A DNA stretch of 15,812 bases, taken from Bacteriovoracaceae bacterium (GTDB lineage: Bacteria; Bdellovibrionota; UBA1018). Where the stretch lies: contig CANMSW010000022.1 of the NCBI GenBank assembly GCA_947500275.1, forward strand, positions 1 through 15,812, written 5' to 3'. A program made the translations under genes and the position numbers. This document shows, in pieces, positions 6,942 to 14,800 of the stretch. The notes under the pieces were generated by a model. The model did not search any database. It was not told the origin of the DNA and saw only the letters and a program-made list of their open reading frames with translations. How positions within the stretch are numbered: the stretch's first letter is position 1; each line of letters opens with the position of its first letter.

Positions 6942-8039
6942 ATGAATAAGACAAAACTAATCCAGCTCTCGATTCTCACTTTGGCCCTCACTGCGAGCCT
7001 ATCGCCTGCGAAGGCCGTCGAAAACATTTTGAGTTCCTACCAGAACCCGCGAATGGCGGGGATGGGGGGAATGAAACTCACCACAGGACTCTATGAAGAA
7101 AACTTCACCGGGAATCCTGCGCGTGTGACTGCGAACCCAAAATGGAAAGTTCAATTGGTGGATCTAGCGGCCGATGTGCAGCCTGAAGGAATCACTAATA
7201 TCTCGAATGCGGCCTCGAGCGGAATTGAAGGTCTCACGGACTTAGCCGGAGACCAAAACCACCTCCGGGTTTCTCCGACGCTCTTAGGGGTCTATGTCCC
7301 CCTGGAGAACATGAGCTACGCGTTCGGTATCCAAGGCTCCCTTCAAGCTGATATCGGAATAAGTCGCGGGTTCCGCGTGGACTCCCAGATCATTGGCGAC
7401 ATCGGCCCGTCATTCACGGTGGGGCGGAAATTCCTCGAAAACAAGGAGCTTTCCGCTGGTCTCTCTGCTCACTATAAGTATCGAGTGGCTGCTCCTGACA
7501 TCGCATTTACGGACTTTTTGTCCAATGACCTAGGCAACCTGATGGACAGCGCGGGTGAGGGTTCCAAGTTCGACTTAGACTTAGGTGGCACTTATATTTT
7601 GCCCTGGAAACCAGCGGACCTTGAACTCACCGTCGCTACGTCGGTCAGCAACCTCCTGGGCTCACAGTACTCGAGCGGACTTTCCCTTCTCGGAGCGACC
7701 AGTACGCCTCCTGAATCCTTTCGAACGTTTGGACTCGGGATCACTGCTCGCCAATCCGAAACCTGGAAATTCACGGACACGGCATTCGGAATCGAAATCC
7801 AAGACCTGGGTGCTAACGGCGAAGGGAGCTTCTTCCGACTTCTCCACCTAGGTGCCGAGACCCACTGGAAGATCATCGCCATGCGCCTCGGGGTCAATCA
7901 AGGCTACCTCTGCGCGGGCATCGGCTTTGACTTCAAAGCCGCCCAGCTCGATATCGCCACGTTTGGCGAAGAGATGTCTCTGAATGCCGGGGGCCGCGAA
8001 AACCGATCCCTGGCAGTGCGACTGGGCTTCCAGATTTAA
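6942..8039 (+). CDS. Outer-membrane beta-barrel protein, PorV/FadL-like
   Basis: The product is 365 residues from ATG at 6942. I chose this over a GTG at 6933 because AGGTGA (6931-6936) lies five bases before the ATG and overlaps the GTG itself. Residues 1-25 are a signal peptide cut after AKA. The mature N-terminus (SYQNPRMAGMGGMKLTTGLYEENFTGNPAR) resembles the start of FadL/PorV/TraF-like barrels, which typically read ...RxxAMGGA...NPA near the plug. The body shows repeated amphipathic strands with Gly and aromatics, and the C-terminus ends VRLGFQI. The likely role is an outer-membrane transporter or scaffold; the substrate cannot be told. It is the second gene of the pair with the lipoprotein and ends at a strong terminator. 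Confidence 0.8.
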   Translation: MNKTKLIQLSILTLALTASLSPAKAVENILSSYQNPRMAGMGGMKLTTGLYEENFTGNPARVTANPKWKVQLVDLAADVQPEGITNISNAASSGIEGLTDLAGDQNHLRVSPTLLGVYVPLENMSYAFGIQGSLQADIGISRGFRVDSQIIGDIGPSFTVGRKFLENKELSAGLSAHYKYRVAAPDIAFTDFLSNDLGNLMDSAGEGSKFDLDLGGTYILPWKPADLELTVATSVSNLLGSQYSSGLSLLGATSTPPESFRTFGLGITARQSETWKFTDTAFGIEIQDLGANGEGSFFRLLHLGAETHWKIIAMRLGVNQGYLCAGIGFDFKAAQLDIATFGEEMSLNAGGRENRSLAVRLGFQI

Positions 8040-8062
8040 GCACACTGCCCCGGACTAGTTCG

Positions 8063-8100
8063 AAAAGCCCTCGTCAGAAATCTGACGGGGGCTTTTTTTT
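8063..8100 (+). terminator. Strong Rho-independent terminator
   Basis: An eleven-pair stem (8067-8077 with 8082-8092, one G-U pair, AAAT loop) is followed by eight T residues (8093-8100). It lies 24 bases after the stop of the barrel protein gene and ends the lipoprotein/barrel operon. Confidence 0.95.
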
Positions 8101-8159
8101 CGCTCCCCGTATTGCCTTATCCCAGAATCTGACCGAGGGCAGGTGCGCTTCTCAGTGGC

Positions 8160-8958
8160 TCAGGCTGCAATCTGACCTGTATTCCGTTGCCTGAGCACCG
8201 CTTCGAACTCCCGGAGTTTCTTCTGAAGGTTTTTTTGAAGCTCGAAGGGCGTTAACTGACTCTTTCGGTTTCGCGGTACTCTGGGGGCGGACGCTGGGGA
8301 CGGAGCATATCGCACCGAAGCGAGGGCGCGATTCCTCGGGATCGCTGGAGGATGTCGTCCGCGCGCATCGGGTGGAGCACGAAAGAGAGCGCTCGAGGTA
8401 CGTGCCTTCTAAACCTACCCGAGTTTGCGCTCCCTCACTCCAACGACCTCCGAGGCCCCGCACCCCCACTTCGCGGTGAGAGCTCGCTGTACCCGGGCAT
8501 TCCCCCTCGCCGCCCGATGAGACAGAGCTGATTCTTGAAGTTCGGGGACAGAGTTCGACGACGATCCGGCGAGCTCTACAGACTGATATCGGTCAGGACT
8601 GCAGGCGATGAAGGGGAGTCATGGGTTGAAAGGCCCACTTGGGACTGCAAACACGCGCAATCGCGGCATTTCCCCCAAGCGCCCTGTTTTCAGTTCAGGC
8701 CGAATAGATACCGGTTAGCGTCAATGAATCGGCAAAGTGCCCAGAGAGCGAGTCACCGCAGTGAGCGACGGTATCGGCCTGGTCTTGCTGTACGGCGGTG
8801 TGTTCACCGTATTCTAACCATTCAGGAAGTGCTGCCCTGAACTTAGTCAAACCTAGCATGCCCGTCTCCCGCCAAAGCCTGACGAGGTGATGAACCACCC
8901 CTTTTTCGTAGACGATATGCCGACCACAAGGACGCTTGGCGAGCGGCTCGACCCGCAC
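8160..8958 (-). pseudogene. Degraded insertion-sequence transposase (integrase-core DDE type)
   Basis: Three pieces of an integrase-core (rve) transposase survive, all on the minus strand and in the expected order. At about 8958-8785, CGRHIVYEKGVVHHLVRLWR and AALPEWLEYGE match the segment before the catalytic domain. At 8784-8640, DTVAHCGDSLSGHF and DSLTLTGIYSA match the block with the first catalytic Asp. The reading then meets TGA (8697-8695) where the family has Trp (SGWTENRA) and continues as TENRAL. At 8273-8160, KSQLTPFELQKNLQKKLREF and a basic tail look like the C-terminus. Roughly 75 residues are missing between LPEW and DTVAHC, and most of the catalytic domain is gone. The IS family (IS481-like or related) is not certain. 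It cannot encode an active enzyme. Confidence 0.8.
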
Positions 8959-9052
8959 GGTTAGATTTTGAGTGATCCAATTCGCTCCCCTGAAGCGGAT
9001 GGAGGGTCAAACCTGACCCACCTTGCCCACCTTCATCTAAAAAGCGCATAGT

Positions 9053-9079
9053 TAAGGGACGCAACGTTTTCGCCGATCT
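9053..9079 (+). promoter_or_regulatory. Candidate sigma-28 (FliA) promoter
   Basis: TAAGGGAC (9053-9060), an 11-base spacer, then GCCGATCT (9072-9079) matches the enterobacterial FliA consensus TAAAGTTT-N11-GCCGATAA: exact spacing, six of eight bases in the -10, and only the leading TAA of the -35. It lies 29 bases before the ATG of the PilZ-like gene. Transcription would start near 9086, leaving a short leader containing AGGTGGGGAG (9086-9095), a somewhat distant Shine-Dalgarno. Confidence 0.5.
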
Positions 9080-9107
9080 ACATGTAGGTGGGGAGCGCCA
9101 AAACCAT

Positions 9108-9701
9108 ATGTTCGGTTCATCCAAGAAATCATCATCCAGAGACAAGAGCCTTCAGGGAGTCATCGACCCAGACGGTCGACGCCTCAACGCGACAGCTACC
9201 GGAAAACGGGTCAAGCTGAAGCGGGCCGAAGCCGAAATCAAAACCCTAGCCTCGGATTCGGACACAGGGGACGACAGCACAACAGAAATTTTACCGGCAC
9301 GTGTAATTTTGAACGAATTTTCCGATGCAGGAGTCGGGGTCTATACCACCGAAGCTCTCCGTATGGGGCAGGAAGTGGCTCTTACCATCGACGAACCTCG
9401 CCGGTTTTATATCACTGGCAGAATTGTCTTCTGCAATGAAGTCCGAACCGACTCGAAACTCCTCCAACAAATCACTTACCCTTGGCGGGCAGGGATTGAG
9501 TTCAACTATAAAACGGATGCTGAACGCAGCGAAGTGGCTGCTTACTGCGAAGAGCTACGGAAGAGCTGGCTGGGGGCCCTTGTACCGTCCATTATTCCAG
9601 GACCGCCGAAAGTCCAGCAACCTGTCGTATCAACTGCAGCCGCCGCCGAGGTCACCGCCGATCCATCGGCCGTCACCGAACCCGAAAAACAAGCAGCCTA
9701 A
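9108..9701 (+). CDS. PilZ-like domain protein
   Basis: The 197-residue protein has a PilZ-like core at about residues 33-150. ARVILNEFSDAGVGVYT (64-80) followed by LRMGQEVALTI and YITGRIVFCN...WRAGIEF matches the beta-barrel pattern of PilZ domains, which bind cyclic di-GMP and often slow or redirect flagellar motility. The ligand motifs are degenerate: where RxxxR is expected there is KRVKLKR (33-39), and DxSxxG appears as EFSDAG (70-75). Binding may therefore be weak or absent. Flanks are low complexity: a basic Ser/Lys-rich N-terminus and an Ala/Pro/Val-rich tail. It converges on fliA, shares a terminator with it, and has a candidate FliA promoter upstream, which together suggest a motility role. 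Confidence 0.75.
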   Translation: MFGSSKKSSSRDKSLQGVIDPDGRRLNATATGKRVKLKRAEAEIKTLASDSDTGDDSTTEILPARVILNEFSDAGVGVYTTEALRMGQEVALTIDEPRRFYITGRIVFCNEVRTDSKLLQQITYPWRAGIEFNYKTDAERSEVAAYCEELRKSWLGALVPSIIPGPPKVQQPVVSTAAAAEVTADPSAVTEPEKQAA

Positions 9702-9720
9702 TTTCTTGATTGATCAAAAC

Positions 9721-9756
9721 AAAAGGGTCGAACCCGGCTCCGGGATCGACCCTTTT
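9721..9756. terminator. Bidirectional terminator between the PilZ-like gene and fliA
   Basis: AAAAGGGTCGA (9721-9731) pairs with TCGACCCTTTT (9746-9756), and the inner CCCG (9733-9736) pairs with CGGG (9741-9744). The stem is flanked by A on one side and T on the other, so it provides a T-tract on both strands. It lies 19 bases past the PilZ-like stop and 22 bases past the fliA stop, serving two convergent genes. Confidence 0.9.
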
Positions 9757-9778
9757 CATGATTAATGCAGAAGGCTAT

Positions 9779-10882
9779 TCAACCAAATAGAGTCAAGAAA
9801 TCGTCAAAATGGTTTTTCAACCTCGCCTTCAGACGAAGGATTGCTTGGGTATGCAGCTGACTGACACGTGATTCTGTCACGTCCAAAACGCGTCCAATCT
9901 CTTTCAAGTTCAAATCCTCATAATAATACAGAGAGAGAACTAAACGCTGCTTCTCGGGCAAATCGGTAATCGCTTCCGCAATCAATTTTTTTACGCCTGC
10001 GACATTCACTTCACTAAAGGGCGTGGAAGACTTCGAGCCTGACTCTCCTAGTCCATGGAGCGCACGCTTGTCGGCCTTCGAGAAGCTCGAAAGATCGTCA
10101 TAGGAAAGGAGCGACACGCTCTTCACCTGATTGAGCATCTCGTGGAACTCCTCGCCCGAGATACCCAACTCTTCGCAAACCTCTTCCTCAGTCGCTTGGC
10201 GGCCTTTAAGCTGCTCAATCCGAGCATAACAGCGTTCGAGCTGCTTCGCCTTTTCACGAACCGACCTTGGCACCCAGTCCTGGGCCCGAAGTTCGTCTAG
10301 AATCGCGCCTCGAATCCGAAACTCAGCATAAGTCTTAAACTTGTTATCACGGGTGGCGTCGTATTTATCGATCGCATCCATTAACCCAATCACGCCCGAT
10401 GACATTAAATCATCCAACTCGATATTCGCGGGCAAACGTGAAGCGATCTTCTGAGAAATGTACTTAATCAATGGGGCATACTCGAGAATCAACTTGTCTC
10501 GAGAGCTGTTCACGGGCGTGAAATCGTCCTTCACCAACGCATTAGTATGCGTTGCCTCCCGCTCCATCTCCTTTTGAAGATCCGCCTGAAGCTTCCGATC
10601 CTCATCCTCGTCTTCGCCAGCAGCCGCGCTCGCCTCTAGTTCTTCGGCCTCGTTGGATTCGTCTTCCAATAACCCAGAACTCACCTTACGCGTCGACTTC
10701 AGCTCGAGTTCAGAGTCCATATCATCGGACTCTGCTTCTTGATCTTGGGTTTTTGCCCTAACCGAGGGGGCTCGCTCTTTCAAAGCACTCGTGGGCTTCT
10801 TTTTAGCAGCGGGAGCAGGAGCAGACCCTGCGTTTGCCCGAGTTGCTTCTCTGTATTTTTGAATGCCTTGGTTCAACGCCAT
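9779..10882 (-). CDS. fliA: Flagellar sigma factor FliA (sigma-28) with acidic N-terminal extension
   Basis: FliA directs RNA polymerase to late flagellar promoters. I place the start at ATG 10882 (367 residues) because GAGGTGGGG lies just before it; an in-frame ATG at 10900 would place that site inside the gene. From the chosen start, region 2 spans about residues 127-200 (LIKYISQKIASRLP, DLMSSGVIGLMDAIDKYD, FKTYAEFRIRGAILDELRAQDWVPRS), region 3 about 205-265, and region 4 about 300-355 (LPEKQRLVLSLYYYEDLNLK, VTESRVSQLHTQAI). The first 120 or so residues are an extra segment: basic and Ala/Pro-rich, then strongly acidic, absent from the 239-residue E. coli protein. It lies 142 bases downstream of flhF, the last gene of the flhB-flhA-flhF run, with no flhG between. 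Confidence 0.93.
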   Translation of the reverse strand: MALNQGIQKYREATRANAGSAPAPAAKKKPTSALKERAPSVRAKTQDQEAESDDMDSELELKSTRKVSSGLLEDESNEAEELEASAAAGEDEDEDRKLQADLQKEMEREATHTNALVKDDFTPVNSSRDKLILEYAPLIKYISQKIASRLPANIELDDLMSSGVIGLMDAIDKYDATRDNKFKTYAEFRIRGAILDELRAQDWVPRSVREKAKQLERCYARIEQLKGRQATEEEVCEELGISGEEFHEMLNQVKSVSLLSYDDLSSFSKADKRALHGLGESGSKSSTPFSEVNVAGVKKLIAEAITDLPEKQRLVLSLYYYEDLNLKEIGRVLDVTESRVSQLHTQAILRLKARLKNHFDDFLTLFG

Positions 10883-11042
10883 TTCCCCACCTCGTCTCAT
10901 TTGAGTCTAACAAACCTAGCGAAACCGTCACCCACTCCGTCTCGATTCCCAGTGAAAAAATTCCTTTTACCATTCTTCACCGGGCAATCGATTCCGCTGT
11001 CAATTTTTGGACACTACAGTAATAAACTACTTTTATTTAATA

Positions 11043-12683
11043 TTAAAACTCGAGATCCAGCACCAGCGCCGCCACCCGCTCAGGTGTTGCGGCCTCAATG
11101 TCCTCTGGGACTCGCTGTCCTGTCGCAAAAAACAGGAAAGGCAAACGAGATCTTACCGCTAAATTATAGAGGGTCCCGTAGGTGGTCGCCTCGTCAAGCT
11201 TCGCAACGGTGACCCCTTCCGGCTTGAACACCGAGAACCTGGAAGCTGTATCAGCGAGTTCGGTATCTCTCGTCGTCGCTGATACAACTAATTGGGTTCG
11301 GACCTCCGGGATGGTCCGGATCAATGTTTCCATCTCTTTCAAAGCCGCTGGATCCCGATGCGACCTTCCTGCGGTATCCAAAATTACGAGGTCCAAATTC
11401 TGAAAGTCAGTCATGGCAGCACGAAGCTCAGTCGCGTTCGCTGCTGCTCTAAAGGGAACATTCAGGACCCGAGCGTAAGTCGCCAACTGATCATTTGCGG
11501 CAACCTTATAAGAATCTAAGTTAATGAGACCGACCTTGAGCGGTGAGTCACCCATTTTCTTAACGAGAGCGAGGCTTGCGATCTTAGCAACGGTTGTCGT
11601 CTTTCCCACTCCTGTCGGGCCGACTACACAGATCACTTCAGGGTGGCCCTGAGAAGACTTCCGGAAGGGAAAATCAACCACTTTCACTGTCTGAAGAATT
11701 TCGCCAGCAATCTGGTCCAAAACCTGATCGGCATCCTGTACAATCCCACCAAGCTCAAACGCTACCTTCCGCAGGAGCTGAAGCGAGAACCTCTTTTCGA
11801 TCCCGTTCAGGAGAAGGAGTTCGAATGCCTCTTGGAGCACCGGGCTCGTCAGCCCCTCCGCGCGAGCCGAGGAACGCGCTCCATCGGTAGCCTGATCCAT
11901 CCCCCGATCTTCTTGTGCTGACTTGAGCTCCAAGACCATCCGCTTCAGTTGTTCAACGTCTGTGGCGACCGAGTTTCCCCCTTGGAAATTTCCGGATGCA
12001 GGGGCTCCTTTTGAGAGTTGCCCCGCCTGAGGCATTGACGTCGTCCCATAAAGCAAACCGCCCGCCGCGGAATCTCCTTGAGCCTTCGCCACACTATTCC
12101 CTGAAATTTCATCATCATCTTGTATGTCAATATAACGACGCTGTGTTTGCGGACGAGCGGACTGCGTGGATCGCTCACTTGTGCTAATACCCTTTTTCCG
12201 CGCGATTAAATCAGACTGAACCACCGACCGCGGGGTGGCGATCGGCATCGGCTTCGCAGCTGGTCCAGGGCGATATCCAGTTGGATCGGTACTGCTATTA
12301 GAGCCCATTGGCGCACTTTGGGCTGCTTTCCGTGCGCCACAACCGATCTTCACTTCATCCCGATTTCCGGCTCCCATCGCAGCTGCTAAGTGAGATTCCA
12401 TCATTTCGTCATGAACTTTATTGTGGATTTCAGCCTGCTTCGCGGCCGGAAGTCCCTTAATTTTTTCCATGCCTTTTTGGCCAAGCTTTCGCTCAGTGAC
12501 CGCGCGTTTTAAAAGCGAACGATCCGAAACAGCAGCTGTGATTTCAACGGAGCCCTGAGACATCAGTCCGAAACCACGCTTGTGCTTTTTGGTCTGCAGA
12601 ATAATTGCCTCAGGCCCGAGTTCCCGCTTCACGTTCTCAAGCGCCTCTTGAAGGGTGGGGGCCTCAAATTTCTTAATGTGCAT
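11043..12683 (-). CDS. flhF: Flagellar biosynthesis GTPase FlhF
   Basis: FlhF is an SRP-family GTPase that sets the site and number of polar flagella at the cytoplasmic membrane. MHIKKFEAPTLQEALENVK and LGPEAIIL (1-29) match the family N-terminus. A low-complexity Gly/Ser/Ala/Pro-rich linker covers about residues 100-275. The N and G domains follow: P-loop GPTGVGKTTT (355-364), the LDSYKVAANDQL block (389-400), DTAGR (436-440) and AKLDE (494-498), where the family usually has TKLDE; the base-specifying Lys and Asp are kept. At 546 residues it is long for the family because of the linker. The ATG lies inside the end of flhA (11-base overlap), preceded by TGAGGT, so translation is coupled. Confidence 0.97.
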   Translation of the reverse strand: MHIKKFEAPTLQEALENVKRELGPEAIILQTKKHKRGFGLMSQGSVEITAAVSDRSLLKRAVTERKLGQKGMEKIKGLPAAKQAEIHNKVHDEMMESHLAAAMGAGNRDEVKIGCGARKAAQSAPMGSNSSTDPTGYRPGPAAKPMPIATPRSVVQSDLIARKKGISTSERSTQSARPQTQRRYIDIQDDDEISGNSVAKAQGDSAAGGLLYGTTSMPQAGQLSKGAPASGNFQGGNSVATDVEQLKRMVLELKSAQEDRGMDQATDGARSSARAEGLTSPVLQEAFELLLLNGIEKRFSLQLLRKVAFELGGIVQDADQVLDQIAGEILQTVKVVDFPFRKSSQGHPEVICVVGPTGVGKTTTVAKIASLALVKKMGDSPLKVGLINLDSYKVAANDQLATYARVLNVPFRAAANATELRAAMTDFQNLDLVILDTAGRSHRDPAALKEMETLIRTIPEVRTQLVVSATTRDTELADTASRFSVFKPEGVTVAKLDEATTYGTLYNLAVRSRLPFLFFATGQRVPEDIEAATPERVAALVLDLEF

Positions 12684-14754
12684 GTGACAACCTCACTGTT
12701 CCTAAAGTCTTCACAGGGATTCCCGGGGCTATTTCGTTGTGGGAGATAACCGAGACATTCGGAATGAATCGATCCAAAAGCTGTTTCAAATGGGGACGAA
12801 TCAAGGGCGAACACAGCAGAATCGCTGCCCCCGCTTGCGATGCAAGCTCAGGCACCTGCGCATTTACGCCATTCACGAATCGCCGCACAAAGTCTGGATC
12901 GAGGGAGAGCTGCTGACCCGAGTCCGTCTGAATGATTCCAGCGGCAACAGTCTCTTCGACTGCACGATCGATGGTCGCCAACTGTAACTCGCCCGCATTT
13001 CCAGCAAGTTTCCGGGTAATCAGTCGACCTAACGCTCCCCTCACCTGCTCAGTCAACACCATTGGATCTTTACTGTACGGCGCAGCATCGGCGAGCGTTT
13101 CGAGAATGGTTCGAAGATCTCGGATTGAAACCCCTTCACGAAGAAGGTTCTTCAGGACCTTTAGGACTGAACCCAACGGAAGAAGCGTTGGAATAAGCTC
13201 TTCCACTACTTTCGGATGGGTCGCCTTAAAGGAGTCGATCAGCGACTGAAGCTCCTGACGTCCCAGGATCTCGTGGGCGTTTTGCCGGATCAATTCCGAC
13301 AAGTGGGTTGCGATCACGGTCGAGAGATCCACCACAGTGTAACCGGCATAAGTGGCATCTTCTTTCTGCCGATCCGTGATCCAGATCGCATCGAGTCCGA
13401 AGGCCGGTTCCTTCGTGGGGACGCCAGCTATCGGATCAAGCACATTGCCTGGATCCATCGCCAAAAGATGGCCAACCATCAATGCTCCATCCCCGATCGT
13501 ATTGCCTTTCAATAGAACTCGGTAATCCCCAGGCTTGAGCTCGAGGTTGTCTCGAATTCGGAGCGGCGGAACGATGATCCCAAGATCGAGCGCAAACTGT
13601 TTCCTGATATTCGTAATCCGCTCGAGAAGATCCCCGTTCTGATCACTATCGACAATCCCAATCAGTCCGTACCCAACTTCAAGCTCAAGCAAATCCACAT
13701 TCAGCAGGTTCTCAAGCTTCTCCTGAACGGGTTTGAGTTTTTCAGAGTCGATCTTCTTCTTCTTTTCAGCTTCCTCTTCCGCCGTCTTTTGCGTGAGCGT
13801 TCGAGAGGTCGCGCCCAGAGTCAAGGCCAGCAGTAGAAACGGCACAGTCGGCATCCCTGGGACGAGTGCCATGACACCTAGAACGCCTGCAGAGACGCTT
13901 AAACTCTTCGGATTCTTGAGGAGCTGATTGGTGAACTCGTCAGAATACTTCGTCGTGCCGCCAGTACGCGTAACGATGATACCTGCGGCAGTCGAAATAA
14001 TGAGCGCAGGAATCTGTGAAACTAGACCATCCCCAATGGTCAGCAACGTGAAGGTTTCAGCCGCCCGTCCAAGTTCCATACCACGCTGCAAAGTTCCGAT
14101 AATGATGCCGCCAATAATATTGACTGCAACAATCATAATCCCGGCAATCGCATCCCCACGTACGAACTTGGAAGCACCGTCCATTGCCCCGTAGAATTCG
14201 GCTTCCCGTGCGATCTCACTCCGGCGACGGCGAGCTTCGTCTTCGTTAATGAGACCTGCATTCAAGTCGGCATCAATGGCCATCTGCTTGCCGGGCATCG
14301 CGTCCAACGTAAATCGGGCTGCCACTTCAGCAACACGGCCCGCACCTTTGGTGATGACGACAAAGTTGATGATGACCAGGATGATGAAAACGACTAAGCC
14401 GACCGCATAGTTTCCGCCGACCACAAACTCACCGAACGCCTGGATCACTTCTCCAGCGGCTTCGGTCCCCTGCTCCGCGCCACTTAAAAGAATACGGCGC
14501 GTTGTCGCGACGTTCAGCGCTAGCCTAAAAAGCGTGGTGATCAAAAGGAGCGAAGGAAAAATAGAAAAATCGAGCGCGCGCTGAACGTAAACCGAGGTCA
14601 GCAACAACACGATCGACATCGCAATCCCCATCGAAAGGAGCAAGTCGAGCATGAAGGGCGGCATGGGAATAACCATGACCGCGAGAATGGACACCAGGCC
14701 AACCGCCAGTGCGATATCGGAATTCTGAGTCAGACGATCGAGAAGACTCCTCAT
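12673..14754 (-). CDS. flhA: Flagellar type III export gate protein FlhA
   Basis: FlhA forms the nonameric ring under the flagellar export gate, using the proton motive force and docking substrates with its cytoplasmic domain. The 693-residue length is typical. The N-terminal half holds eight or so transmembrane segments (from LAVGLVSILAVMVIP through MALVPGMPTVPFLLLALTLG). The FHIPEP signature region reads ARFTLDAMPGKQMAIDADLN with GLINEDEARRRR, and the conserved RLALNVATTRRILL block precedes it. From about residue 345 the cytoplasmic domain follows. The start is fixed by AAAGGAGA four bases before the ATG. It lies 46 bases downstream of flhB and overlaps flhF by 11 bases, so the three genes form one operon. 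Confidence 0.98.
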   Translation of the reverse strand: MRSLLDRLTQNSDIALAVGLVSILAVMVIPMPPFMLDLLLSMGIAMSIVLLLTSVYVQRALDFSIFPSLLLITTLFRLALNVATTRRILLSGAEQGTEAAGEVIQAFGEFVVGGNYAVGLVVFIILVIINFVVITKGAGRVAEVAARFTLDAMPGKQMAIDADLNAGLINEDEARRRRSEIAREAEFYGAMDGASKFVRGDAIAGIMIVAVNIIGGIIIGTLQRGMELGRAAETFTLLTIGDGLVSQIPALIISTAAGIIVTRTGGTTKYSDEFTNQLLKNPKSLSVSAGVLGVMALVPGMPTVPFLLLALTLGATSRTLTQKTAEEEAEKKKKIDSEKLKPVQEKLENLLNVDLLELEVGYGLIGIVDSDQNGDLLERITNIRKQFALDLGIIVPPLRIRDNLELKPGDYRVLLKGNTIGDGALMVGHLLAMDPGNVLDPIAGVPTKEPAFGLDAIWITDRQKEDATYAGYTVVDLSTVIATHLSELIRQNAHEILGRQELQSLIDSFKATHPKVVEELIPTLLPLGSVLKVLKNLLREGVSIRDLRTILETLADAAPYSKDPMVLTEQVRGALGRLITRKLAGNAGELQLATIDRAVEETVAAGIIQTDSGQQLSLDPDFVRRFVNGVNAQVPELASQAGAAILLCSPLIRPHLKQLLDRFIPNVSVISHNEIAPGIPVKTLGTVRLSHAH

Positions 14755-14800
14755 GAATCTCCTTTAAGTGCTAATTAAACCAGGTCAGCAAACTGCCAAC

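Larger units (their letters stand above)
8101..9107. other. Gene-free stretch holding an insertion-sequence remnant
   Basis: No intact gene is evident across this kilobase. It contains the transposase remains at 8160-8958, one 12-base copy of the ybeY-mazG repeat in reverse (8296-8307), and a short palindrome GGGTCA-AACC-TGACCC (9004-9019) just outside the transposase start. On the minus strand the last reads GGTGGGTCAGG, a sequence that looks like the end region of this kind of element. I could not identify matching terminal inverted repeats or a target-site duplication. The last 60 bases carry the candidate promoter of the PilZ-like gene. Confidence 0.7.

Noticed and set aside
8152..8469. 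Open frame of 105 codons on the minus strand
   Set aside because: Its composition is Arg/Ser-rich without family features, and the transposase C-terminus reads in a different frame over the same bases.
8535..8840. Open frame of 101 codons on the plus strand
   Set aside because: It is antisense to the recognisable transposase fragment, has an unlikely composition and no ribosome-binding site.
10998..11003. TTGACA on the minus strand between flhF and fliA, a possible fliA promoter
   Set aside because: No acceptable -10 hexamer lies 16-18 bases downstream.
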